From GH45 sp046704385 (GTDB lineage: Bacteria > Bacteroidota > Bacteroidia > Bacteroidales > SZUA-534), in NCBI GenBank assembly GCA_046704385.1, contig JBJKSB010000014.1, forward strand, positions 62,001 through 126,000: a stretch of DNA of 64,000 bases. The letters run 5' to 3'. This document shows, piece after piece, positions 26,955-36,268 of the stretch (position 1 is its first letter; every line of letters begins with the position of its first letter). The position numbers were made by a program, and so were the translations under genes. The notes beneath the pieces were generated by a model. That model had not been told where the DNA came from and did no database searches. It worked only from the letters and a program-made list of their open reading frames with translations.

Positions 26955-28727
26955 TTAATACTCCGAAAACTCTCTCAGTTTTTCACGATAAGCACTAAAT
27001 ACATTGGCTCGTGATACAAAACCGATATATTTTCCGTCTTTAAGTACCGGTAAATTATAGTGTTGCGAACCTGAGAATTTTTTAGCTACATCTTCCATGC
27101 TTTCATCCGGATCAACCACTGGTTCAGGCATAAACATTAAATCACGGACATAGGTAATATTGTACAATTCGGGTCTGAATATAATATTTCTGATATCATT
27201 AATAAAAACTACTCCCAGCATGTTGTTTTCCTTGTCGACCACCGGAAATACATTCCTTGGTGATTTTGATACAACATTTACAAGGTCACCTAAGGTTCCT
27301 TCAACATTGATGGTGCTGAAGTTTGTTTCAATCAACGACCTCACATTCATTAGCGATAAAATAGCCTTATCTTTATTATGTGTGATGAGTTGCTTGCGAC
27401 GTGCCAGCTGTTCGGTGTATACAGAATGTTTGGTCAACAATTTTACTACAAAAAACGAAAAAGTTGCTGTTATCATTAAGGGTACAAATAATTCGTATCC
27501 GCCCGATAGTTCTGCAATTAGGAAAATTCCGGTTAGCGGTGCGTGCAGAACACCGGCAAACATACCGGCCATTCCAATCAGGGCGAAATTGTTTGTGGGT
27601 AGATTTTGGTTACCAAAATGGTTTACCACCAACGAAAACAGTAACCCCGCGTTAACCCCCACAAAAAGGGTTGGGGCAAATATTCCACCCACACCACCGG
27701 CACCAAAAGTAATGCTGGCAGCAATTGCTTTAAACAAAATTATTATGATCAAAAGTCCGGCTATGGCATAAAAGTGTCCTTTAAAACCAAGGAAAATTGA
27801 GTTTTTGAATAAATAATCCAGATGGCCTGCTAAGCCGGTATTTATATCCTGATAACCTTCACCATATAATGTCGGAAAAAAGGCAAGTAAAATTCCCAAT
27901 GAAACCCCGCCAATCAATAATTTTATATAAACGTTTTTTCTTTTTGCAAAAAAATCCTCAATAATTACATAGGCATGAGTAAAATAAGCTGATACCAGGC
28001 CGGTGAAAATTCCAAGAACTATGTAATAGGGTAATTCCTGTAAATCGAACAGGTGGGTCACTTTAAAAGGAATTAAAACATTCTGGCCCATAAAGTAGTA
28101 TGATGTCATCAAACCTGTTACTGAAGCCAGTAGAAGAGGGAGAATTGATGCTACAGTAAGGTCGAGCATCAACACCTCAATGGAAAACACCAGTGCGGCT
28201 ATGGGTGCTTTAAAAATGGCTGACATGGCCGCTGACGAAGCGCATCCGAGCAGAAGAACTAATTGTTTATAATTAAGCCTGAACGCTCTCCCTAAATTTG
28301 AACCAAAAGCTGCACCTGTGGCAACTGTGGGACCTTCAAGTCCAACTGAACCTCCCATACCTACGGTTAATGCACTGGCAATGATGGATGAAAACATGTT
28401 GTGCTGACTTAAATTGCCATTGTTTTTTGATATGGAATATAAAACATTGGGAACTCCGTGGCGTACAGGTTTTTTAATAATATATTTGACAAAAAGTATA
28501 GTAAGTAAAATACCTATCGAAGGAAAAATAAAAATCAGGTAATGCCCATTACCGGTAGTAAGTTCGCTGACCCAACCTGAAATTGAATGCACGAATTTTT
28601 TTATTACAACTGCGCCAAGGCCCGAAATAACGCCAATAATAACACTTAGTATAGAAACAAAATGTTTACCGGTCAAACTTTTTATCTGCCCGCTAATAAG
28701 CCTTCGGTTAAGTGAAAATTTGCGCAT
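26955..28727 (-). CDS. ClC-family chloride channel/antiporter with CBS domains (copy 2)
   Basis: 590 residues, paralogue of the protein at 22815. The gating motif is closer to the classic form: GSVGLEGPTV (E131). The following motif FKAPIAALVFSIEV again has Val (V185) where E. coli ClC has the proton glutamate. GGIFAPTLFVG is the third ion-path motif. Two CBS domains occupy about 450-590 and could bind adenine nucleotides. The two paralogues are of equal length and transcribed toward each other around argH and the 231-residue gene, so the arrangement is not a simple tandem duplication. Confidence 0.93.
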   Translation of the reverse strand: MRKFSLNRRLISGQIKSLTGKHFVSILSVIIGVISGLGAVVIKKFVHSISGWVSELTTGNGHYLIFIFPSIGILLTILFVKYIIKKPVRHGVPNVLYSISKNNGNLSQHNMFSSIIASALTVGMGGSVGLEGPTVATGAAFGSNLGRAFRLNYKQLVLLLGCASSAAMSAIFKAPIAALVFSIEVLMLDLTVASILPLLLASVTGLMTSYYFMGQNVLIPFKVTHLFDLQELPYYIVLGIFTGLVSAYFTHAYVIIEDFFAKRKNVYIKLLIGGVSLGILLAFFPTLYGEGYQDINTGLAGHLDYLFKNSIFLGFKGHFYAIAGLLIIIILFKAIAASITFGAGGVGGIFAPTLFVGVNAGLLFSLVVNHFGNQNLPTNNFALIGMAGMFAGVLHAPLTGIFLIAELSGGYELFVPLMITATFSFFVVKLLTKHSVYTEQLARRKQLITHNKDKAILSLMNVRSLIETNFSTINVEGTLGDLVNVVSKSPRNVFPVVDKENNMLGVVFINDIRNIIFRPELYNITYVRDLMFMPEPVVDPDESMEDVAKKFSGSQHYNLPVLKDGKYIGFVSRANVFSAYREKLREFSEY

Positions 28728-28917
28728 AAATTAATTTGGGATATTGTATAACTATGTTTTTATCAAATCCTAACCTAAAATGTTCTTACAATATAATACA
28801 ACCAAAATTAATAAACTGCATGTGTGTGTTTAAAATGCAAATTTTTATGGATTCAGATAAAAAACAAGGCAATTTGATCTCAAAAAATCTGTGTGATTTC
28901 ATATGAAATTTTTCCTG

Positions 28918-30894
28918 CTATTTAAGCCCTTTCTTAAAATTGAATGATGTTGAGGGTTGACTTGCTTCCGAGAGTTTGAATTTTTTTAAAAGCTGGGCAA
29001 ATTTTTGAACAGACGGTATTTCAAAGCTCAGGTCGATCATGAACTGATTAAAACCTTTTTGGCTGAGTTTATTTTTATATTGAAGGATCGAAACCGGGTT
29101 GACCGGAATTACCTGGGTAATGCCGTTTTCAATAACTTTCCTGAATTCATGCTGTTGTTCATCCCTGAAGGTTTGTTTTCCAATTTTTACCGGCTGACGT
29201 GAGTAAAACAATTTTGGATGAAAATACAGGGGTATAACCTGGTCGCGTTTAGCCCCGGTTAAAAGATTTTCGTATTCGTTCTCAAATGGGCTGGTAACCC
29301 ACTGGGCGCCTTCGATTTTAAGTAATTGGGCAGCTGCATCGTTAAAACAGTATACATTTTCATTGGTGCCAAATACCGATCCCGCAGGTAGTAATTCTTT
29401 TTGCGATAAATGGCTTAATACAAATTGATTAAATCGGTTACTTGCGGCTTTAACCAACAGGTGCTTATAAAAATCAATATCCTTTTCAGGGATAAACTGG
29501 GGTAATTCGAGCCATATTTTTTGTTTGTTTTTGGTTAAATCGGTTTCCTTAAAGTTCAGCTGTGATAAGTTTGTTTTATTAAGATGCAGGATTATTTGGC
29601 TGATGTCTTTTGTAGCTATGTACGAAAGCCATTCCAGCGAATCAATTCGTACATAAAGGTTAGGTTTTTGACCTATATTAAATTTTCGGATGTTATTCCT
29701 TATTTCTGATCTAATTTTAGCTGGTGCCATTGGATTAACCGGTTTGACATTACCTTTTAGTTTAGTCGGGAATTTTTCCTTTCTTAATCCTGCAAGGTAA
29801 ACCTCATTTCCTTTTCTTAACCCGTTTATTGTACCTTTTACAGTGATATTATTTTCATCCGACAACTGAAAATTCTCTACTATAAAAGGAATTTGCTCAA
29901 TATCGTCGTGTATTTTAAAGCGTAAACGGCTTCCCTTTTCGGGTTTTATTTCTGAACGGAAAGTAATGGTGTTATGATCAATGGCAACCACTTTACCAAT
30001 TAAAATTCCGGTATTTGGAAATTCTGAAAGCGGCGAATTGGTTTGCTTTGCATAGAACCATTGTGTTTTTTCGCGTCCCATATCCTGCTCAAGCAATTTT
30101 TTAGCTTCATTTAATTGTGAAGGGTCATTGAGTACTTTTTTATAAGCACGGGCCACCTGATATACATATTCACCCGATTTTAACCTTCCTTCAACCTTAA
30201 GCGAACTGACACCTGATTCCGCAATATCAGGAACCATTTCAATCAATTGATTATCCTTCATGCTAAATGCCGTTTGCTTCGTTTGATTGTCTTTATAAAA
30301 TCGTCTGCAGGGTTGTGTGCAAAATCCACGGTTTGCCCCATTTCCTCCTAAATAGCTGCTGAAACTACACATGCCTGAAAACGAGTAGCATAAAGCGCCA
30401 TGGACAAATACTTCGGTTTCAATTTTAGATTTTTTTTGTATAGCAGTTAATTCCGGTAAGGTTAATTCGCGGGCCAGAATTACTCTTTTAAAACCCATTT
30501 TATTGCTGTATGCAGTACCAGTGGAATTATGATTGGCCATTTGAGTACTGGCATGAATAGCCATCCTGGGAAAGTGCTTTTTTACAATGAAAAATGTGCC
30601 CCAGTCCTGAATTATAATACCATCGACCTGTAATTTTGTTAAGAACCATAGCGCATCAATAAGCTCCGGAACTTCCTTGTTTTTAATAACCGTATTCAGG
30701 GTAACATATACTTTAATGTGGTTTTTTGCTGCCTCATTAATCAGGAGCTGAAATTGGAAAGGATTAAAATTTGAAGCTCTGGCCCTGGCATTGAAACTTT
30801 TCAGCCCTACGTAAATAGCATCGGCACCTCCTTTTATTGCTGCATAAAACGATTCAATATTGCCAACCGGTAATAAAAGTTCTGGTTTTTTCAT
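28918..30894 (-). CDS. Peptidase U32 family protein, RlhA/YhbU-like
   Basis: 658 residues. The N-terminal TIM-barrel-like U32 domain starts ELLLPVGNIESFYAAIKGGADA and carries the family signature EVFVHGALCYSFSGMCSFSS followed by GFCTQPCRR. A C-terminal U32-associated domain follows (about 300-650). Members of this family with these cysteines are now linked to tRNA or 23S rRNA hydroxylation rather than proteolysis; RlhA modifies C2501 of 23S rRNA. The length fits RlhA-like proteins with a C-terminal extension. Monocistronic, with a good -7 box. The exact RNA target cannot be told from the sequence. Confidence 0.9.
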   Translation of the reverse strand: MKKPELLLPVGNIESFYAAIKGGADAIYVGLKSFNARARASNFNPFQFQLLINEAAKNHIKVYVTLNTVIKNKEVPELIDALWFLTKLQVDGIIIQDWGTFFIVKKHFPRMAIHASTQMANHNSTGTAYSNKMGFKRVILARELTLPELTAIQKKSKIETEVFVHGALCYSFSGMCSFSSYLGGNGANRGFCTQPCRRFYKDNQTKQTAFSMKDNQLIEMVPDIAESGVSSLKVEGRLKSGEYVYQVARAYKKVLNDPSQLNEAKKLLEQDMGREKTQWFYAKQTNSPLSEFPNTGILIGKVVAIDHNTITFRSEIKPEKGSRLRFKIHDDIEQIPFIVENFQLSDENNITVKGTINGLRKGNEVYLAGLRKEKFPTKLKGNVKPVNPMAPAKIRSEIRNNIRKFNIGQKPNLYVRIDSLEWLSYIATKDISQIILHLNKTNLSQLNFKETDLTKNKQKIWLELPQFIPEKDIDFYKHLLVKAASNRFNQFVLSHLSQKELLPAGSVFGTNENVYCFNDAAAQLLKIEGAQWVTSPFENEYENLLTGAKRDQVIPLYFHPKLFYSRQPVKIGKQTFRDEQQHEFRKVIENGITQVIPVNPVSILQYKNKLSQKGFNQFMIDLSFEIPSVQKFAQLLKKFKLSEASQPSTSFNFKKGLK

Positions 30895-30910
30895 CCAAAA
30901 AATATTGGCG

Positions 30911-30918
30911 CAAAGGTA
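30911..30918 (-). promoter_or_regulatory. Probable -7 promoter box of the U32 gene
   Basis: On the minus strand TACCTTTG followed by CGCC, a very common form of the Bacteroidota -7 element. It lies 17-24 bases before the ATG, so the leader would be short. Confidence 0.6.
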
Positions 30919-30969
30919 GAAGTGTTTTTGGAATTTCTCTATAAATTCTATAACCTATATGAATCCTAT

Positions 30970-31008
30970 GAGCGCATTCCCCGTAAGCTTGCTGTAAGCA
31001 GCTTCAAT
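30970..31008 (+). repeat. Dispersed 39-bp intergenic repeat, copy A
   Basis: Starts GAGCGCATTC, core AGCTTGCTGTAAG, ends CTTCAAT. It is 31/39 identical to the sequence at 51192-51230. It lies between divergent genes for the U32 protein and GT2. Confidence 0.55.
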
Positions 31009-31141
31009 CATTTCGGGAACATAAATAGGCCCGGCTTTTAAGCCGGGTTAATATTGAAGAATATAATAAGATTTTCAAAATTTTAATTTTTTAGTTTAAT
31101 TTCATAATAAAAATGAATTTCTCATATCGAACTCATAATAA

Positions 31142-31897
31142 ATGATTGGAAATCAGAAAATAGTTGTGGTATTGCCGGCTTATAATGCTGCCGAAACGCT
31201 GGAACAAACCTATAATGAAATTCCCTTTGCTATTGTTGACGAAATAATTTTGGTAGACGACCGAAGCGACGATAATACCCTTGAACTGGCACACCGGTTA
31301 AAAGTCGATCATATTATTACTCATGAAATTAATAGGGGGTATGGAGGAAATCAAAAAACCTGTTACCATAAAGCACTTGAATTACAGGCTGATATTGTGA
31401 TAATGTTACATCCTGATTATCAATATACTCCAAAGCTTATTCACAGTATGGCTTATTTAATAGCCAATGGGGTTTATCAAGTTGTTTTGGGTTCCAGAAT
31501 TTTAGGCAAAGGGGCGTTGCGCGGGGGTATGCCCTTGTATAAATACGTGGCAAATCGCTTATTAACACTGGTACAGAATTTATTAATGAATCAAAAATTA
31601 TCGGAATATCATACCGGGTATAGGGCGTTTTCGCGGAAAGTTTTACAATCGGTCAACTATGATATAAATTCCGACAATTTTGTTTTCGATAATCAAATGT
31701 TGGCTCAAATTTGCTACCATGGGTTTGATATAGCTGAAATTACATGTCCGACTAAATATTTTAAAGGTGCATCGTCGACCAATCTGGTTCAGAGTATAAA
31801 GTATGGGATAGGGGTTATTGGGGTATCTTTTGCCTATTTTTTGGACAAAACAGGATTATTCAGTTTTCGCATTTTTAAACAAAAAATGCAGCCATAA
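31142..31897 (+). CDS. Family 2 glycosyltransferase, DPM1/DPG-synthase-like
   Basis: 251 residues, GT-A fold. The nucleotide-binding start is VVVLPAYNAAETLEQT with EIILVDDRSDDNT; the metal-binding region reads MLHPDYQYTP. Sequence and length match enzymes that move a sugar from a nucleotide donor to polyprenyl phosphate. There is no GtrA-like membrane domain; a weakly hydrophobic stretch near 225-240 may touch the membrane. It is monocistronic and its 3' end forms part of a terminator. Acceptor and sugar unknown. Confidence 0.9.
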   Translation: MIGNQKIVVVLPAYNAAETLEQTYNEIPFAIVDEIILVDDRSDDNTLELAHRLKVDHIITHEINRGYGGNQKTCYHKALELQADIVIMLHPDYQYTPKLIHSMAYLIANGVYQVVLGSRILGKGALRGGMPLYKYVANRLLTLVQNLLMNQKLSEYHTGYRAFSRKVLQSVNYDINSDNFVFDNQMLAQICYHGFDIAEITCPTKYFKGASSTNLVQSIKYGIGVIGVSFAYFLDKTGLFSFRIFKQKMQP

Positions 31898-31912
31898 ACA
31901 GGCTGCATTTTT
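31882..31912 (+). terminator. Terminator overlapping the end of the GT2 gene
   Basis: AAAAATGCAGCC and GGCTGCATTTTT form a perfect 12-bp stem with loop ATAAACA. The left arm holds the last codons and the loop holds the stop codon. Confidence 0.85.
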
Positions 31913-31933
31913 AAAATTATAATAATGAATAAT

Positions 31934-32044
31934 CTAGTAGTACGTTCATAAAGTTCCGTTTAAATACTCATCGGATGACTTATTTATAAACCAGCAACTT
32001 AGTCATCCGATGAGTCTAATGTTACTTAATGAACCTGATACTAG
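31934..32044. repeat. Nested inverted repeats with perfect 15-bp inner arms
   Basis: Inner arms ACTCATCGGATGACT (31966-31980) and its exact complement (32001-32015) enclose 20 bases. Outer arms CTAGTA-N5-TTCAT (31934-31949) and ATGAA-N5-TACTAG (32029-32044) enclose them. The arm is itself nearly palindromic (TCATC-G-GATGA). It fills most of the gap between the GT2 gene and the biotin carrier gene, and the outer arm reaches the carrier stop codon. It has no T tract and is not a normal terminator. Confidence 0.7.
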
Positions 32045-32613
32045 TTTTCATTGACAATTTCAACCATCAAATCATCCTTTAATACATTTTGCCCTGATTT
32101 CACCAATATTTTTTTCACTTTACCTGAAATAGGAGCCTGAATTTCATTTTGCATCTTCATAGCTTCCAGAATCAGCAAAGGTTCACCAGCTCTGACATCA
32201 CGGCCTTCTTCGGTAAGTACATCCACAATTTTACCTGGCATAGGTGCTTCAAGGTTTTCATTTTTATTTGACCCGTTTTTCGTGGAGAGAAACCTCATCC
32301 GTTTGTACGAAGTTGGGGTTTCAATGGTGTACATGTACGAAACACCGTTCAATAAAATTTCGTACTTATTTTGGTTTTTATAAAGCACCTCAACCGGAAA
32401 TTTTTTGTTTTTCCATAGCAGATATGTGCCATGCTTCTCATCATCTTTGATTACCACGTCGTTTTCCTTACCATTAACTTTTAATTGATCGGAAAAGGGT
32501 AGGTTGAATTCAAACTTCTTTCGTTTTAAATTAACCGCTATCAGCTTTTTTAACTCTTTTTTTGAACTCCAGCTAAACTTCATTTCATGTTTCTCCTTTA
32601 ATTCAATAAACAT
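32041..32613 (-). CDS. Biotin carboxyl carrier protein of an acyl-CoA carboxylase
   Basis: 190 residues from the first ATG. The C-terminal biotinyl domain (about 122-188) has APMPGKIVDVL and the biotinylation site EAMKM (Lys153). The N-terminal part is a small domain linking to the carboxylase. An inner ATG at 32583 is preceded by AGGAG at good distance and may be the true start (180 residues, Lys143). It is the last gene of a three-gene unit with the biotin carboxylase and the carboxyltransferase and carries CO2 between them. Confidence 0.92.
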   Translation of the reverse strand: MFIELKEKHEMKFSWSSKKELKKLIAVNLKRKKFEFNLPFSDQLKVNGKENDVVIKDDEKHGTYLLWKNKKFPVEVLYKNQNKYEILLNGVSYMYTIETPTSYKRMRFLSTKNGSNKNENLEAPMPGKIVDVLTEEGRDVRAGEPLLILEAMKMQNEIQAPISGKVKKILVKSGQNVLKDDLMVEIVNEN

Positions 32614-32630
32614 ATCATCAAATTTAATAA

Positions 32631-34136
32631 TTAAAAGGATTTTAACCGCTTATTTAGAACCCAGGGGTTAATATTTTTTCCCTGCTCAAAATCAATCTGG
32701 TTTTGCGATTCTTTTTCACGTTCTTCAATATACTTAAGAGTAGCAAACCAGGCAGCTAAAAATTCTTCATCTTCACTACTGTCATGCATCGACTCAAGTT
32801 CGTTTTCAATAAAACCTGTAGTAAAGGTACCACATTTGAACGAGTTATGATCGAGAACAGTTTTGAAGAAGGGGATTGTAGTTTTTAAACCTTTAATCCA
32901 TAATTTGTTTATAGCCTTCTTGGTTTCTTTTATAGCAGATTGCCTGTCTTCTCCCCAAACAATTAATTTAGCAATCATGGAATCAAAATTGGGTGAAATT
33001 GAGTCTCCTTCAATAACGCCACTGTCAACACGAATATGGTCGCCTGAAGGGAGCACCATTTTTTCGATAGTACCTAAATAAGGTGAGAATCCTGCCTGTA
33101 CGTCTTCTGCATTTATACGGCATTCAATAGCCCAGCCATTTAATTTTATATCTTCCTGGGTGAAGTTAAGTTTTTCGCCTCTTGCCACCCTGATTTGTTG
33201 TTCAATAAGATCCAAGCCGGTTATCATTTCAGTTACCGGATGCTCCACCTGTATCCGGGTGTTCATTTCCATGAAATAATAATTGTTATTTTGGTCGAGC
33301 AGAAATTCAACCGTTCCGGCACTTTCGTAGTTTACCACCTTAGCAATCTGAATAGCAGTGTCACCCATTTTTTGTCTTAACTCAGGTGAAAGGGCTGGTG
33401 ATGGTGCTTCTTCAATTAGTTTTTGATGTTTTCGTTGAATGCTGCATTCACGTTCACCCAAATGCACCACATTTCCGTACGAATCGGCAATAATTTGAAA
33501 CTCAACGTGTTTTGGATTTTCAATATATTTCTCGATAAATACGGACGGATCGTTAAAAGCTTTTTCTGCTTCGTTGGAAGCAAGACGAAACATTTGTGCC
33601 AGCTGTTCGGGTTTGTGGATGATTCGCATACCACGACCACCTCCACCAGAAGCAGCTTTAATTATTACCGGATAACCAATTCTGTCAGCAACTTCTCTTG
33701 CTTCATCTGTATCGCGAATACTGTGAGTAGTACCACTTGCCAGCGGAATTTTGTATTTGGTAGCTATCTGGCGTGCCACGGTTTTGTTACCCATTTTATG
33801 GATTACATCGGGTGAAGGCCCGATAAATTTCACCCCTTCGCTAATACAACGTTGAGCGAAATAAGCGTTTTCAGCAAGGAATCCATAACCGGGATGCACC
33901 CCGTCTACCTTGGTTTTTTTAATTATTTCAATTAATTTTTCCACATCCAGAAAGACCAGAACCTCAGGATATTCATCACTAAGATCATAAATACGGTCAA
34001 CGTGGTTGAGGTAATGGGCTTTTGGTTCGGTAGAGGTCTTTATACCCCAGGTTTCAATGCCCATCAATTTGCATGTTCTTGCTATACGGATGGCTATTTC
34101 GCCACGGTTTGCAATTAAGATGCTTTTTATACTCAT
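32631..34136 (-). CDS. Biotin carboxylase subunit of acyl-CoA carboxylase
   Basis: 501 residues. It uses ATP and bicarbonate to carboxylate biotin on the carrier protein. N-terminal SILIANRGEIAIRIART, ATP-grasp loop KAASGGGGRGMR, catalytic region FMEMNTRIQVEHPVTE and the C-terminal INAEDVQAGFSP are all present. Compared with AccC (about 450 residues) it has roughly 45 extra residues at the C-terminus, as in propionyl-CoA-type carboxylases. The carrier follows after 17 bases and the transferase precedes it by about 107 bases. Confidence 0.94.
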   Translation of the reverse strand: MSIKSILIANRGEIAIRIARTCKLMGIETWGIKTSTEPKAHYLNHVDRIYDLSDEYPEVLVFLDVEKLIEIIKKTKVDGVHPGYGFLAENAYFAQRCISEGVKFIGPSPDVIHKMGNKTVARQIATKYKIPLASGTTHSIRDTDEAREVADRIGYPVIIKAASGGGGRGMRIIHKPEQLAQMFRLASNEAEKAFNDPSVFIEKYIENPKHVEFQIIADSYGNVVHLGERECSIQRKHQKLIEEAPSPALSPELRQKMGDTAIQIAKVVNYESAGTVEFLLDQNNNYYFMEMNTRIQVEHPVTEMITGLDLIEQQIRVARGEKLNFTQEDIKLNGWAIECRINAEDVQAGFSPYLGTIEKMVLPSGDHIRVDSGVIEGDSISPNFDSMIAKLIVWGEDRQSAIKETKKAINKLWIKGLKTTIPFFKTVLDHNSFKCGTFTTGFIENELESMHDSSEDEEFLAAWFATLKYIEEREKESQNQIDFEQGKNINPWVLNKRLKSF

Positions 34137-34243
34137 TTAATTTAGTTTAGGTTTACCTTAATTTTCTTGGCTGTTCATTTTTTGTATAGAAACTTTATGT
34201 AGCACCAGCAAATTCCGATTACATTAAACTCCAGGTTTGCAAT

Positions 34244-35800
34244 TTATAAGGGAATATTCCCATGTTTTTTCGCAGGTGCGGATGTATGTTTGTTTTCCAA
34301 TGCTTCGAAAGCAATAATGAGTTTTTTCCTTGTAATTGCCGGATCAATAACTTCATCAATATAACCTTTTTCGTCGGCAACGTAAGGATTTGCGATTTCA
34401 TCGCGGTATGTTTTAACCAGATCTTTTTTCATTGCTACAGGGTCTTCAGCCTTCTCAAGTTCGCGGCGATAAATAATTGCCACGGCACCATCGGGGCCCA
34501 TAACAGCTATTTCAGCAGTTGGCCAGGCAAAATTGAAATCCCCGCCAATGTTTTTACTATTCATCACAATATAGGCACCCCCATACGATTTTCGCAATAT
34601 CACAGTAATTTTAGGAACAGTGGCCTCAGTGTAGGCGTAAAGCATTTTGGCTCCGTTTCTGATAATTCCCATATGTTCCTGATCAACTCCGGGTAAGAAT
34701 CCCGGAACATCTTCCAGTGTTAAAAGCGGAATGTTAAAGGCATCACAAAAACGGATAAACCTTGCACCTTTAAGTGATGAATTTATATCAATTGTTCCGG
34801 CCAGTACTTTGGGTTGATTGGCAACTATACCAATAGTTTTACCATTTAAGCGACCAAATCCAACCACAATGTTTGGGGCATAATTTTCGTGAATTTCAAA
34901 AAATGTATCCGGATCAATTATTTGGTCAATTACATCTTTAACATCGTAAGGTTTATTTGGATCATCCGGTACAATATCTCTTAATTTTTCATTATATCCC
35001 GGTATTTCGGCCGGATTCAGAATTACCGGCGGATTTACCATGTTGTTTGAGGGGATATAAGTTAAAAGTTTACGAACTCCCTGAATGGTATGCTCTTCAT
35101 CTTCATACATCATGTGAGCCACACCACTTTTTTTAGAATGCACCATAGCACCACCCAACTCGTCATCGGTAACTTCTTCGTTAAGTACCTCTTTTACAAC
35201 ACTGGGGCCGGTTACAAACATATAACTGGTTTTATTGGTCATAAAAATAAAATCAGTTAAAGCCGGCGAATAAACAGCACCTCCGGCAGCGGGTCCCATA
35301 ATTACAGATAATTGAGGTATTACTCCCGAAGAGTTGATGTTATTATTAAAGATTGAGGCATATCCTGCCAAACTTGCAATTCCTTCCTGAATACGGGCAC
35401 CTCCTGAATCAATAAGACCAATTATTGGGGCTCCCATTTTCAGGGCCATTTGTTGAATTTTTGATATTTTTTGAGCATGTACAGTTCCCAGGGAACCTCC
35501 CATTACTGTAAAATCCTGAGCATAGGCAAAAACAAGACGACCTGAAACTTTACCGTGGCCAACAATTACTCCATCTCCAAATGATTCTGTAACCTTACCA
35601 AAACTGGTTGTGATGGTTGCCGGAGTAACAAATGCATCAACTTCTTCAAAGCTGTCTTTATCAAATAAAAGATCAATTCGCTCACGGGCAGTTAGTTTAC
35701 CTTTACTATGTTGTTTTTTAGCATTATCGGAACTGTATTGATTGAGTATTTTGTCTTCCCTTTCGAGGAATTTTTTGAAAAGTCTTCCGTTTATATCCAT
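34244..35800 (-). CDS. Acyl-CoA carboxyltransferase subunit (propionyl/methylmalonyl-CoA type)
   Basis: 518 residues with two crotonase-like halves. The N-terminal half has GKLTARERIDLLFD, GGSLGTVHAQKI, DSGGARIQEG and GPAAGGAVYSPALTDF; the C-terminal half has PKVLAGTIDINSS, LEDVPGFLPG and RKSYGGAYIVMNSK. This matches PccB/MmdA. Because a biotin carboxylase is next to it and no membrane decarboxylase subunit is seen, I favour an ATP-dependent propionyl-CoA-type carboxylase over a sodium-pumping decarboxylase. First gene of the unit. Confidence 0.93.
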   Translation of the reverse strand: MDINGRLFKKFLEREDKILNQYSSDNAKKQHSKGKLTARERIDLLFDKDSFEEVDAFVTPATITTSFGKVTESFGDGVIVGHGKVSGRLVFAYAQDFTVMGGSLGTVHAQKISKIQQMALKMGAPIIGLIDSGGARIQEGIASLAGYASIFNNNINSSGVIPQLSVIMGPAAGGAVYSPALTDFIFMTNKTSYMFVTGPSVVKEVLNEEVTDDELGGAMVHSKKSGVAHMMYEDEEHTIQGVRKLLTYIPSNNMVNPPVILNPAEIPGYNEKLRDIVPDDPNKPYDVKDVIDQIIDPDTFFEIHENYAPNIVVGFGRLNGKTIGIVANQPKVLAGTIDINSSLKGARFIRFCDAFNIPLLTLEDVPGFLPGVDQEHMGIIRNGAKMLYAYTEATVPKITVILRKSYGGAYIVMNSKNIGGDFNFAWPTAEIAVMGPDGAVAIIYRRELEKAEDPVAMKKDLVKTYRDEIANPYVADEKGYIDEVIDPAITRKKLIIAFEALENKHTSAPAKKHGNIPL

Positions 35801-36268
35801 AAATTTCTCTTTTTTAGTGTCCTGGTGAGGACACCTACACCTTATAGTTTTTTATGTATTTTCCCCTTTTGAGTCTTATCTGATGCCTGGCCCAAGAAAG
35901 CCGGTAGTTTCGTTTTAAAAATCATTAAATCCTGATAAAAATCAGGGTGCAAATTGAATAAAAATCACCGGAATTGCAAAATTTATTTTTGCTACATAGG
36001 TTTTAAACGTTAATTTGTGGTTTGCTTTAATGTAAATTACAAATTCTGCAATTTGTTGTAAACTAAACTTTTGAAATAATATATAGGGTACTATTCCTGC
36101 ATGCACATGATTTTATATTTTGTGCATAACTTTTTTTAGCATTCTGAGTTATTTTAATTGTAATTTTTACAAAATGTATAATTAGTGTTGATTCATTTTT
36201 GGGAAAAAAGAAAACCCCGGGCATCTGTACCTGAGGTTCTTATTTTTAGTCTATAAAATATTGTCTGT
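35801..36268. other. 468-base gap before the carboxylase genes: hairpins, no gene
   Basis: No coding sequence is supported. It holds a perfect hairpin GTGTCCT-GGTG-AGGACAC (35817-35834) just before the carboxyltransferase start, a second small hairpin CCTGAT-AAAA-ATCAGG (35931-35946), an 11-bp palindrome TGTAAATTACA (36031-36041), TTGTAA-N3-TTACAA (36158-36172) and the fumarase terminator. The rest is AT-rich. Confidence 0.6.
36211..36240 (-). terminator. Probable terminator of the fumarase gene
   Basis: On the minus strand AACCTCAGG pairs with CCCGGGGTT (one mismatch and one wobble), followed by TTCTTTTTT. It starts about 28 bases after the stop at 36269. Confidence 0.55.

Noticed and set aside
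27160..27771. 203-codon plus-strand open frame
   Set aside because: Opposite strand of the second ClC gene; no independent support.
34244..35800. Sodium-pumping methylmalonyl-CoA decarboxylase alpha subunit
   Set aside because: No membrane beta subunit is nearby and an ATP-dependent biotin carboxylase is in the same unit.
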